Under the pieces are notes generated by a model that was not told where the DNA came from, ran no database searches, and saw nothing but the letters and a program-made list of their open reading frames with translations. This document shows positions 35,372 through 43,562 of a stretch of DNA of 64,000 nucleotides, piece after piece; positions within the stretch are counted from its first letter, which is position 1, and each line of letters starts with the position of its first letter. The stretch is taken from positions 52,507 through 116,506 of the forward strand of contig JAHDGU010000013.1 in assembly GCA_020627535.1 (NCBI GenBank), read 5' to 3'. The DNA comes from Saprospiraceae bacterium (lineage in GTDB: Bacteria; Bacteroidota; Bacteroidia; Chitinophagales; Saprospiraceae). The position numbers and the translations under genes were made by a program.

Positions 35372-36367
35372 ATGAACGGCCCACGAACGCAGACGGAGTT
35401 TTTGTTGGACAACTTTGACATGTTCATCGAGCGACTCTGCTACAGCTATCCCTTCGATATCAATGAACTTCGCTCCTATAAGGATATCCTCAAGTGGGAC
35501 CTCATCAGCTTCAATGAGAAGATCCACTGGGACCTCGAGATGATGTTGGAATTTAGCGACTACCTCGACTTCGGGGCGGGGGACCGTGAGCAAGATACCA
35601 AGTGGATCAATCTCAATCGTGCTATCCCTTGGTCATGTGACATCCTGGAGGCATTTGAAGAGCGACTACAATGGCGAGAGCTCTGCACGATGCCGCAGAT
35701 CTATGAGGATGATGATATCAGGCTCAGATTTTACCACCGTATGGAGCCTTATCTCCATAGCGATGAAGATGATGAGACTGATCAAGAGGATGAGGTGGAT
35801 GACATCCAGTGGATGCTAAACTATATTGAGAGTTTTGATGAGTTTCCTGAGTTGTGCTACCATACAGAAGAGGAGTTTCTCAGTGCCAAGCAGCTCAATT
35901 GGGCTCGCCTGAGCCAAAATATCTATCTGCCATGGTCTAGTCAACTCCTCGAGAAGTATGCTGATCAATGGGATTGGGATCTATTGAGTCTCAATGAAGC
36001 CTTGCCCTGGTCTGAGAAACTCATTGAGAGATTTGCGGATCGATGGGCTTGGGGTGGACTGGAGGCGCCCAATGATCATGGAGATCGGCTTGTCACTTGG
36101 GGGATCACGAGCAATGAAGCCATCTACTGGACACAGTCCATGCTCCAAAAATTTTGTAAGCACCACGATTGGTTTCATCTCAGCTACATGAAGCAGGTGG
36201 AATGGTCCATCAATACGCTCTACGAATACCAAGATTATTTGGAATATGAGCAAGTGCTCTTCAATGATGCCATCTGGCAAAGTGTCTTCGCAGAAGGGCT
36301 CGATGCATCACTCATTGACCGCATTATCCGCGTCAATGAACTCAGCGAAAGTCTCTGCGCCAACTAG
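35372..36367 (+). CDS. Trp-rich repeat protein
   Basis: A 331-aa cytoplasmic protein (no signal peptide) built from roughly 25-35-residue degenerate repeats of the form WDxxSLNxxLPWSxxLIxxFxDxW: LKWDLISFNEKIHWDLEMML, INLNRAIPWSCDILEAFEER, LSQNIYLPWSSQLLEKYADQ, LSLNEALPWSEKLIERFADR, ITSNEAIYWTQSMLQKFCKH. An acidic insert (about 125-145, DEDDETDQEDEVDD) interrupts them. I do not know the family name or function; it reads as an alpha-helical binding scaffold. The preceding 254 bases hold no clear promoter. Confidence 0.8.
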   Translation: MNGPRTQTEFLLDNFDMFIERLCYSYPFDINELRSYKDILKWDLISFNEKIHWDLEMMLEFSDYLDFGAGDREQDTKWINLNRAIPWSCDILEAFEERLQWRELCTMPQIYEDDDIRLRFYHRMEPYLHSDEDDETDQEDEVDDIQWMLNYIESFDEFPELCYHTEEEFLSAKQLNWARLSQNIYLPWSSQLLEKYADQWDWDLLSLNEALPWSEKLIERFADRWAWGGLEAPNDHGDRLVTWGITSNEAIYWTQSMLQKFCKHHDWFHLSYMKQVEWSINTLYEYQDYLEYEQVLFNDAIWQSVFAEGLDASLIDRIIRVNELSESLCAN

Positions 36368-36451
36368 TTTTCTCACAAAGGAGCACAGTAGGAGGAGATT
36401 AGCGACAACTATGCTCTTGCTATCGTGTTGATCTGGTGAAATTGCATTTTC

Positions 36452-37081
36452 ATGACAGGTATCTTTCCGCTACAGATGGTCTCCTATCCAGGCGAGCTCA
36501 TCAATCTGCACATATTCGAAGAGCGATATAAGCAGCTCATACAGGAGTGCATAGATGGTCCAGCACACTTCGTGATGGTCGCTTACATAGAAGATCGAAT
36601 CATGCCGATCGGTACGCTGATGTCCGTACAGGAACTCGTCCAGCGACATGAAGATGGTCGTATGGACATCAGGTGCAGAGGACACGCAAGATGCAAAATC
36701 ACTGACATGGCCAATCCTGCTCCTCAGAAGCTCTACGCTGGGGCAGAATATACTGAGATCAAGAGCGACATGGAAGGTGATGGCTTCAAATACGATCAGA
36801 TTCATGCCCTCGTGCTTCGATTTCAAGAACTGATCAAAGCAGAGAAGAAGATTATCATCAGAGACGAGTTTAGCATCTTCGAGATCGCCCACAAGATCGG
36901 TTTGAGTCTCGAGCAGAAATATCAACTCTTGGCACAAGATGATGAGCTCAGTCGTCAAGACCTCGTCATTGATCATCTTCAGAACATCATCCCAGTCATT
37001 AAGCGCATCGAGGAGACCAAGCGCAGGATCTCTATGAATGGCCATTTTCCGAGTTATCCGTCGTCAGACATTGATTTTTGA
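36452..37081 (+). CDS. LON substrate-binding-domain protein
   Basis: A 209-aa protein equal to the N-terminal substrate-binding domain of Lon protease, without the ATPase or protease parts: IFPLQMVSYPGELINLHIFE, ERYKQLIQECI, followed by a helical segment. The family is widespread as a stand-alone protein of unclear role, perhaps an adaptor. A hairpin-motif copy begins one base after its stop codon (37082). Overlap with the longer open frame at 37078 is not meaningful because the next gene likely starts at 37129. Confidence 0.88.
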   Translation: MTGIFPLQMVSYPGELINLHIFEERYKQLIQECIDGPAHFVMVAYIEDRIMPIGTLMSVQELVQRHEDGRMDIRCRGHARCKITDMANPAPQKLYAGAEYTEIKSDMEGDGFKYDQIHALVLRFQELIKAEKKIIIRDEFSIFEIAHKIGLSLEQKYQLLAQDDELSRQDLVIDHLQNIIPVIKRIEETKRRISMNGHFPSYPSSDIDF

Positions 37082-37097
37082 GCGCTTTCGCGCAAAT
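37082..37097 (+). repeat. dispersed mini-hairpin motif, GCGC stem
   Basis: GCGC TTTC GCGC followed by AAAT, immediately after the stop codon of the LON-domain gene and 31 bases before the next start. Confidence 0.6.
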
Positions 37098-37128
37098 GGT
37101 CTGCTTGTACGGAGCTACTTTTATATTC

Positions 37129-38862
37129 ATGAGAATCAATGTCGTATATATCATGACACTGCTCGTGCTGCTCTCTTGTCGTACTGATGCACCTGTCCTG
37201 GATCAAGCTGCCTTTGCTACACCTACACCTCTCAAGACGGCCTGGTCAAAAAAAGATATGGTCGTCAGCGCGCATCCACTTGCCACGGCTGCTGGAGTCA
37301 AAATACTCGAACAAGGCGGTAATGCTTTTGATGCGGCAGTAGCTGTCCAGTTCGCATTGGCGGTCGTCTTACCTGCTGCAGGCAATATCGGTGGCGGTGG
37401 ATTTATGGTCGCTAAAGATGCCAAGGGTGAATTCTATGCCCTCGACTACCGAGAAAAGGCGCCTTTGACAGCTTCGCGAGATATGTATCTCGACGAGGAA
37501 GGCAATGTGGTTCCCAATCTGAGTCGACAAGGACATCTTGCCGCTGGGGTACCTGGTACAGTGGATGGCATGGTCCAGCTTTTTGACAGCCTTTCTGCAT
37601 TGACGGATTGGTCAGCCTTGGTCGAGCCAGCCATTGAGCTTGCAGAGCGTGGATTTGTCATCACTGAGGTAGAGGCCGGCGGCCTCAATCGCAAAGCAGA
37701 GATATTCGCGAAATTCAATGATCAGTCATGTCCTTTTCTCCGAGATGATGAATGGACCGTAGGAGATACACTGATCCAGACTGAACTCGCTAGTACCCTG
37801 CGGGCAATCAGTGATCAAGGCAGGGCTGGATTTTATAGTGGCCAGGCAGCCGAGCAGTTGGTCGCAGAGATGAAATCAGGCAATGGCTTGATCTCTCAAG
37901 AGGATCTTGACGCGTATCGTGCCATTTGGCGGAAGCCTATAAAGTGCCAGTACAAGGACTACGATGTCGTGTCTATGCCACCTCCGAGCAGTGGGGGAAT
38001 TGCACTGTGTCAACTTCTCGGAATCGTAGAGGACTATCCGATAGAGAAGTGGGGACGAAGATCCGCAGAGACGATGCACTTGATCATAGAGGCCGAGCGC
38101 AGAGTATATGCTGACCGTGCCGAGCACCTAGGGGATGCGGACTACTATCCTGTGCCTGTATCTGGATTGATAGACCGGTCATATGTAGATGCTCGTATGT
38201 CAGACTTCAATCCACAGCGTGCCTCAAGTAGTAGTGAGATCAGTGCAGGTGAGCCTGCTACCGAGTCCGAAGAGACCACCCACTACAGCATCGTCGACAA
38301 GGATGGCAATGCGGTGAGTATGACCACCACGCTCAATGGCGGCTATGGTAGCTGCGTATGGGTCGATGGTGCTGGCTACATCCTCAACAATGAGATGGAT
38401 GATTTCTCTGCCAAGCCTGGAGAACCCAATCTCTATGGCCTGATCGGAAATGAGGCCAACGCGATTCAACCCTCCAAAAGAATGCTGTCCAGTATGACCC
38501 CATCACTAGTTTTGCGCAATGACTCTCTGAAAATGGTCGTGGGTACACCAGGTGGATCTACCATCATCACATCGGTCTTTCAGTGCGTGACGGATGTGCT
38601 AGCTCATGGAATGAGCATGTCGGAGGCCGTCAGTTCACCGCGGTATCATCATCAATGGAAACCAGATATGGTGTTTTATGAAAAAGATGGACTGACGACT
38701 GAGCTCATCAATGAGCTGAGTGCTATGGGACATACGCTCAAAGAACGCGGTGGAATCGGAAAAGTAGATGCCATCAAGATCTATGCTGACGGACGTCTAG
38801 AAGGTGCTGCCGATCCGCGCGCAGATGATCACGCTCAATCAAGTCAAGCCACTGATGAATAA
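37129..38862 (+). CDS. ggt: gamma-glutamyltransferase (lipoprotein form)
   Basis: A 577-aa gamma-glutamyltranspeptidase: cleaves or transfers the gamma-glutamyl group of glutathione and related peptides outside the cytoplasm. Start ATG 37129 gives a short signal with lipobox LLSC. Conserved blocks: AHPLATAAGVKILEQGGNAF, GNIGGGGFMV, YREKAPLTASRDMY, GVPGTVDGM, MPPPSSGGIAL. The autoprocessing/catalytic Thr lies in TTHYS at about residues 383-384, followed by MTTTLNGGYGS; the oxyanion region LSSMTPSLV and GTPGGSTIITSV are also present. It overlaps lysA by 8 bases. Confidence 0.95.
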   Translation: MRINVVYIMTLLVLLSCRTDAPVLDQAAFATPTPLKTAWSKKDMVVSAHPLATAAGVKILEQGGNAFDAAVAVQFALAVVLPAAGNIGGGGFMVAKDAKGEFYALDYREKAPLTASRDMYLDEEGNVVPNLSRQGHLAAGVPGTVDGMVQLFDSLSALTDWSALVEPAIELAERGFVITEVEAGGLNRKAEIFAKFNDQSCPFLRDDEWTVGDTLIQTELASTLRAISDQGRAGFYSGQAAEQLVAEMKSGNGLISQEDLDAYRAIWRKPIKCQYKDYDVVSMPPPSSGGIALCQLLGIVEDYPIEKWGRRSAETMHLIIEAERRVYADRAEHLGDADYYPVPVSGLIDRSYVDARMSDFNPQRASSSSEISAGEPATESEETTHYSIVDKDGNAVSMTTTLNGGYGSCVWVDGAGYILNNEMDDFSAKPGEPNLYGLIGNEANAIQPSKRMLSSMTPSLVLRNDSLKMVVGTPGGSTIITSVFQCVTDVLAHGMSMSEAVSSPRYHHQWKPDMVFYEKDGLTTELINELSAMGHTLKERGGIGKVDAIKIYADGRLEGAADPRADDHAQSSQATDE

Positions 38863-40060
38863 TCGAGATATCTTACTCCAATGCGCCGAGACATACGGGA
38901 GTCCACTCTATGTCTACGACGCAGATCGCATGAGAGCTCAATATGAGCGATTGCATCAAGCCTTTGATGTGCAAGATCTCAAGCTCAACTATGCCTGTAA
39001 GGCTCTTACCAATATCAATGTGCTACGACTTTTTCAGGGACTAGGTGCAGGTCTTGATACTGTGAGCATACAAGAAGTGGAGCTCGGCTTGCGAGCTGGC
39101 TATGCTCCCGAGGATATCATTTACACGCCCAACTGTGTATCGATAGCTGAGATCGAAAAGGCAATTTCAAAAGGGGTGCATATCAATATTGACAATCTTG
39201 AGATGCTCGAGCACTTTGGGGTCCACTATGGCAATCGTCTTCCGATCTGCGTCCGGATCAATCCACATGTGATGGCAGGCGGCAATCGCAAGATATCAGT
39301 AGGACATATCGACTCCAAGTTTGGGATCAGTATACATCAATTGCCACATATCTTGCGTCTCAAGGATACGCTCAATCTCAATATCACTGGTCTGCATATG
39401 CATACTGGCTCTGATATCTTAGATGCCAATGTATTTCTCTTCGCTGCCGATATTTTGCTCAATCAGATTGATTCGTTTCCTGATCTCAAGTCGATTGATT
39501 TTGGAAGTGGATTCAAAGTGCCGTACAAGCAAGATGACGTCTGTACAGATATCGAGGACTTTGGCAAAAAGATCTCGGAGAGATTTAATCAAGTGTGCGA
39601 GGAACAGGGCAGGCGGCTGACACTGATGTTTGAACCAGGGAAATACTTGGTGAGTGAGTCTGGATATTTTTTGGCAACTGTCAATGTGATCAAGCGTACA
39701 ACATCCACAGTTTTCGCAGGGATGGATACAGGGCTCAATCATTTGATCAGGCCTATGTTTTATGATGCTTATCATCACATCGTCAATCTGAGCAATCCAG
39801 ATGGACACGATAAGATTTACACGGTGGTAGGATATATCTGCGAGACAGACACCTTTGGTTGGAATCGAAAGATCAATGAAATCAAGATCGGCGATGTCCT
39901 ATGCTTCAAAAATGCAGGTGCATACTGTCATGCTATGGCGTCAAATTACAATAGTCGCTATCGACCAGCAGAGGTCATGATAGATGGTGGGAAGCATCGA
40001 CTCATCAGGCGAAGAGAGACGCTAGACGATTTATTGAGTACGCAGGTTTTTGACAACTGA
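38855..40060 (+). CDS. lysA: diaminopimelate decarboxylase
   Basis: A 401-aa fold-III PLP decarboxylase converting meso-diaminopimelate to lysine. PLP lysine K49 in NYACKALTN; phosphate/substrate motifs HINIDNLEML, CVRINPHVMAGGNRKI, HMHTGSDI, IDFGSGFKVPY, EPGKYLVSESGYF and the Cys of CETDTFGWN, which acts across the dimer. ATG 38855 starts inside the last codons of ggt (8-base overlap), so the two are co-transcribed. An upstream in-frame codon at 38804 lies well inside ggt and is unlikely. Length is normal for the family. Confidence 0.93.
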   Translation: MNNRDILLQCAETYGSPLYVYDADRMRAQYERLHQAFDVQDLKLNYACKALTNINVLRLFQGLGAGLDTVSIQEVELGLRAGYAPEDIIYTPNCVSIAEIEKAISKGVHINIDNLEMLEHFGVHYGNRLPICVRINPHVMAGGNRKISVGHIDSKFGISIHQLPHILRLKDTLNLNITGLHMHTGSDILDANVFLFAADILLNQIDSFPDLKSIDFGSGFKVPYKQDDVCTDIEDFGKKISERFNQVCEEQGRRLTLMFEPGKYLVSESGYFLATVNVIKRTTSTVFAGMDTGLNHLIRPMFYDAYHHIVNLSNPDGHDKIYTVVGYICETDTFGWNRKINEIKIGDVLCFKNAGAYCHAMASNYNSRYRPAEVMIDGGKHRLIRRRETLDDLLSTQVFDN

Positions 40061-40067
40061 TAGTGTA

Positions 40068-40994
40068 ATGTGGAGAAGGTGTTTATTATGGGTGTTTATG
40101 TGCTTTTCCCTCAATTGTAGCTCGTTGCTTTGCGCGCAGTTTGAGGCCTCTGGGATTGACACAATTGATTTTATACTTTCTGCCGAAAATAATATTTTGA
40201 TCCATGCAGTACTCAATGGATCTGATAGTCTTCTCATGATGGTACACACAGATATTCACTCCATTTCACTCAATGAGGATAGCTCAGAGAGATTATTGGG
40301 TTCAAAAGGCGCAAAATCTACAGAAGCCTCAAGCTGGTCTGGCGCCAAAGAAGTCGACTATGTCGATAGCAATGCCGTATCTGTGGCGGGTATTGAGCGG
40401 ACGGACCTTCGCATATGGCTCGATTTACTCACTGGAAAAGGAGCCGATGGAAAGCTTGGTTTGAATTTCTTCGGGGACTCTTCCATTATTCGGCTTGATT
40501 TTGATCAATCTGAGCTCATTATTTATGATGATCTGTCATTGATCAGAGACCTGTCATCTTTCCGAAAATTGCAGCTTTCCACCAATGAGCAACAGTCACT
40601 GTATGTGCATGCAGATATCTGCACTGATGGACAAGTGATCAAGCACAAATTTCTTATTCATTCTGGTTACGGCGGTACGATCATATTGGATGATCACTTT
40701 TATAGGAGTCATCCATTTCTGCAGGAGCAGAATATACTTGCAAGGAATGATCTCAAGGACTCATTCGGTCGGATTATTAAAACCAAGAAAATCGAAATCA
40801 GTGAAGTGAGGATTTCGGATTATTCTTTTTCTGATGTTCCTGTTAGTGTTTTTGAGAGTGAAATGGAGATTCAAAAAGTGAGTGTGATGGGTGGAGATTT
40901 TTTACGCAGATTTGATGTGATTATTGATCGTAGGAATCTACATCTATATGTACGAGCCAATGCCTTTACCCTGCTTGGGTTCAAAGATCAATGA
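40068..40994 (+). CDS. retropepsin-like protein with altered active-site positions
   Basis: A 308-aa exported protein with N-terminal signal (LLWVFMCFSLNCSSLLCAQ). It looks like the two-lobed clan AA aspartyl-protease-like family of Bacteroidota: the second lobe ends MGGDFLRRFDVIIDRRNLHLYVR, the usual closing block of that family. At the two places where DTG/DSG is expected the sequence reads VHTDIHS (about 59-65) and LIHSGYGG, so both catalytic Asp appear replaced by His. It is probably not an active aspartic protease. It starts 7 bases after lysA and may be co-transcribed. Confidence 0.7.
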   Translation: MWRRCLLWVFMCFSLNCSSLLCAQFEASGIDTIDFILSAENNILIHAVLNGSDSLLMMVHTDIHSISLNEDSSERLLGSKGAKSTEASSWSGAKEVDYVDSNAVSVAGIERTDLRIWLDLLTGKGADGKLGLNFFGDSSIIRLDFDQSELIIYDDLSLIRDLSSFRKLQLSTNEQQSLYVHADICTDGQVIKHKFLIHSGYGGTIILDDHFYRSHPFLQEQNILARNDLKDSFGRIIKTKKIEISEVRISDYSFSDVPVSVFESEMEIQKVSVMGGDFLRRFDVIIDRRNLHLYVRANAFTLLGFKDQ

Positions 40995-41030
40995 AACTAC
41001 CATGGACAGCGAGAAGCCATAAAGAAAGAA

Positions 41031-41057
41031 GGGTTGACCGAAAGTCTCGATCAACCC
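41031..41057 (-). terminator. terminator for the minus-strand sigma/barrel operon
   Basis: Stem GGGTTGA (41031-41037) / TCAACCC (41051-41057). On the minus strand it is followed by the T-rich TTCTTTCTTT, so it fits rho-independent termination after the gene at 41087. It may also slow the converging transcript. Confidence 0.6.
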
Positions 41058-41086
41058 ACTGTCTTGATGAATATTCTTAGACTGAT

Positions 41087-41908
41087 TTAGTAGGGTAGGA
41101 TAGAGATGCCGATATTCACTTGATTGAGGACTGGTCCACGATCATCTTTGAACATTTCATTGAGATGGTATTGCGCATAAAGATTCACTGGTCCAAACCC
41201 TATGCGTCCTTCAATCCCGTACATGAACTTACTGAGGTTGAAGTCATCTTTGATCTTGACCTTTCCTGATATGTCTCCGCCCTTGATCTTGTGATTTGAG
41301 CTCATGAGGAAGCCAGCATAGCCACCGATTCCAATATTGAATGAGTTGCCCAGGTCATCAGGATTGCTGCGATAATTAAACCCGAGTGGCACAGTGATGT
41401 AGTTGGCCATCAGACGATTTTTTCGAAAATTCTCTTCAGTCGGGATTACCGCGTCAAAGAAGTTGTCCTTGTCTGCCTCCATGCGGAAACTCTGCTCGAA
41501 GTAATACTTGTGAGCAGAAAAGGTAATTCCGTACTCTAGGCCAAGTTTTTCTTTTTTGCCGATTCCGATGCGATGTCTGACAAGCGATACATTGACATGT
41601 GTAGACTTGATCAGACGCTGCTCCATGAAATCAAGACTTCTAGGCAAGTCAAATCCATTATCAGGATCTGCGAATGTGCTGACTCCAAGGTCAACCATGC
41701 CAAATCTCAGATCTATATTGGCGGAGCCTTCTTCGTCCTCGCTATCAAATCTTATGTCTACGCCAAAAGGTGCTTTGATATTGACATCGACGTCGACATC
41801 TGAGTCGTAGACAATCATCGTATCGTTATTGATGATGAGTGTGTCTTGTCCTATCATTGCAGTCAAGCTGAGTAGACTACAGAGAATGAGATTATTGAGT
41901 TTTTTCAT
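41087..41908 (-). CDS. outer-membrane beta-barrel protein (porin-like)
   Basis: A 273-aa exported protein: signal peptide MKKLNNLILCSLLSLTAMIG, a repetitive acidic start (DSDVDVDVNIKAPFGVDIRF), then amphipathic strands (LGLEYGITFSAHKYYFEQSF, ANYITVPLGFNYRS, FNIGIGGYAGFLM, GPVNLYAQYHL) ending QVNIGISILPY. It resembles the PorT/OmpA-like barrel group common in Bacteroidota. It is the third gene of an ECF sigma / anti-sigma / barrel unit (14 bases after the anti-sigma gene), so it may be a target of, or sensor for, that sigma factor. Confidence 0.8.
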   Translation of the reverse strand: MKKLNNLILCSLLSLTAMIGQDTLIINNDTMIVYDSDVDVDVNIKAPFGVDIRFDSEDEEGSANIDLRFGMVDLGVSTFADPDNGFDLPRSLDFMEQRLIKSTHVNVSLVRHRIGIGKKEKLGLEYGITFSAHKYYFEQSFRMEADKDNFFDAVIPTEENFRKNRLMANYITVPLGFNYRSNPDDLGNSFNIGIGGYAGFLMSSNHKIKGGDISGKVKIKDDFNLSKFMYGIEGRIGFGPVNLYAQYHLNEMFKDDRGPVLNQVNIGISILPY

Positions 41909-41922
41909 GAGTATTGGGTTGT

Positions 41923-42957
41923 CTATGTTTTAGAAAAGGATTTAGGTATAACTCTCGCGAAAAGTTTCTTTTTATTCTTTTTGATGCCATTGAGGGCTGT
42001 ACTAAGTGTTGTATTTTCGATGACTTCTGTATCATTGAAGCTGCTAGGTTTAAGAGTCCTTGGGAGCTTGCTGAGGATGCTTGATTTTTCTTCTGCTGCA
42101 GATTTTGAGGTGCTGGTATAATCTATGACGATCACTTTTCGCCCAGTAGTGGATAGCGGCAAATACAATTCTTTTTTCTGCGTGATCAGAGCAATATCAT
42201 CAGTACTTCTTGAAGTGGATGATCTCTGCTCATCTGTGGCAGCAATGTTGTCAGCCGTAATATCCATTTCTGGAGTCGACTCACTTGTCACTGCACTTAC
42301 TATATCAGGTCCTTGATCTGCAGCTGTGACCTGATTTGAAGCCATCATATTTTTCTCGATGGGAGAAGATGCTTTTCGAACTGTTTTTTTCTCATCTTGG
42401 AGTGATTTACTCCTCGTGGAGGACGCATTTCTTTTTGCCTTTTGTTCGCTGATGGTTTCACTGCCTTGTTTTTCTTCTGGTAGTGCTGATTGGCGATTTT
42501 CTTTTTGTTCGATATTCTCGTTATCCTTTTTGGCGAAAGCCTCATTATGAGCCGCGCTGTTCCCTAGGCCTTCAACACTAGTCCTATTTTGAAGTTGTTT
42601 TTGCAGTTGGCTTTTGCGATCTGCTTCATTGAGGAGAATCTCGGTCTGTGTGGTTTTTTGTTGAAGACTGGTGTAATTACCCCAAGCAAAGTATCCAGCT
42701 GGGATGAGGAGTAAGAGAAGCAAAGGCCAGTATCTTGTATACGATGCCGATGGCAGCTTTCTTGTCAGAGATGTCGTATCAGGATGAGGAGTAAGCTCTG
42801 GAGCCATGATCGGGGCAGAGAGGTAGAGAGTGATCTCATCTCTGATCTGGGGATTGTCCTCGAGAAAGTGATCAAAGGCTCTCTTGTGATCGAGATCTAG
42901 CTGGCCTTCGATGTAGTCGATGACGTATTTTTCATAATTGAGCTGAGTGATTCTCAT
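41923..42957 (-). CDS. putative anti-sigma factor
   Basis: A 344-aa protein with an N-terminal anti-sigma-like part (YVIDYIEGQLDLDHKRAFDH, FLEDNPQIRDEI; residues about 10-45), one transmembrane helix (YWPLLLLLLIPAGYFAWG, about 76-93) and a long polar low-complexity periplasmic tail rich in Lys, Glu, Ser and Thr (about 110-300). It overlaps the sigma gene by 4 bases (42954-42957). A hairpin-motif copy (42527-42541) encodes AFAKK. Release of the sigma factor probably involves signal transfer through the tail; inference from architecture. Confidence 0.82.
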   Translation of the reverse strand: MRITQLNYEKYVIDYIEGQLDLDHKRAFDHFLEDNPQIRDEITLYLSAPIMAPELTPHPDTTSLTRKLPSASYTRYWPLLLLLLIPAGYFAWGNYTSLQQKTTQTEILLNEADRKSQLQKQLQNRTSVEGLGNSAAHNEAFAKKDNENIEQKENRQSALPEEKQGSETISEQKAKRNASSTRSKSLQDEKKTVRKASSPIEKNMMASNQVTAADQGPDIVSAVTSESTPEMDITADNIAATDEQRSSTSRSTDDIALITQKKELYLPLSTTGRKVIVIDYTSTSKSAAEEKSSILSKLPRTLKPSSFNDTEVIENTTLSTALNGIKKNKKKLFARVIPKSFSKT

Positions 42958-43448
42958 AGTCTCTTTTTGATTTGCTCCTGATCGAGTCCGATCAGTATTT
43001 CTTTCATTTTTTTTCGTGCTCTGAAGAGATTGACCTTGACTTGACCTAAATTGAGGCCCATGATTCCAGCAATCTCTTCATAGCTGTATCCTTCCCAGTC
43101 CCTGAGTAGGATGATGCTCTTTTGTTGTTCTCTGAGCTGTGCAAATGCGCGATCGATGAGATCCTTGTCGCTAAGATCGCTGTCTCTGTAGCTCGACTCA
43201 GGTATACTATCCGTATGGCTGATTCGCTTCATCTTACGATAGTCATCCACCATCTTATTGTAGAGTACACGAAATAGGAAGGGTTTTACGCCTGCTTTTT
43301 CGACTTGATCGCGCTTAATCCATAGCTTCACGAAGCTCTCCTGCACCAAGTCCTGTGCCTTTGCACTCTCCTTGACCAATTTCATAGCATAGCTGTACAG
43401 GGCATCACTGTACTCCATGACGTATGCATTATATTGGATTTCGTTCAC
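42954..43448 (-). CDS. ECF RNA polymerase sigma factor
   Basis: A 164-aa sigma factor: region 2 (LYSYAMKLVKESAKAQDLVQ, ESFVKLWIKR, KPFLFRVLYNKMVDDYRK) and region 4 (AFAQLREQQKSIILLRDWEG, YSYEEIAGIMGLNLGQVKVN, LFRARKKMKE). It is the first gene of the minus-strand sigma / anti-sigma / barrel operon. The 114 bases between it and the divergent T9SS gene should hold both promoters; no convincing consensus was found there. Confidence 0.93.
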   Translation of the reverse strand: MNEIQYNAYVMEYSDALYSYAMKLVKESAKAQDLVQESFVKLWIKRDQVEKAGVKPFLFRVLYNKMVDDYRKMKRISHTDSIPESSYRDSDLSDKDLIDRAFAQLREQQKSIILLRDWEGYSYEEIAGIMGLNLGQVKVNLFRARKKMKEILIGLDQEQIKKRL

Positions 43449-43562
43449 TTGGTGTTTCAGTTTTTGCTTGGTTATGGCTTATTACGGACAGCCACCTTTG
43501 ATAGTTACACTGCAAGCTAGAAATTATTTAAGTTCGTACGCGATCAAAAATCCAATCTTACT

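Noticed and set aside
36470..37045. 191-codon minus-strand frame across the LON-domain gene
   Set aside because: Fully antisense to a recognised domain; no motif or signal of its own.
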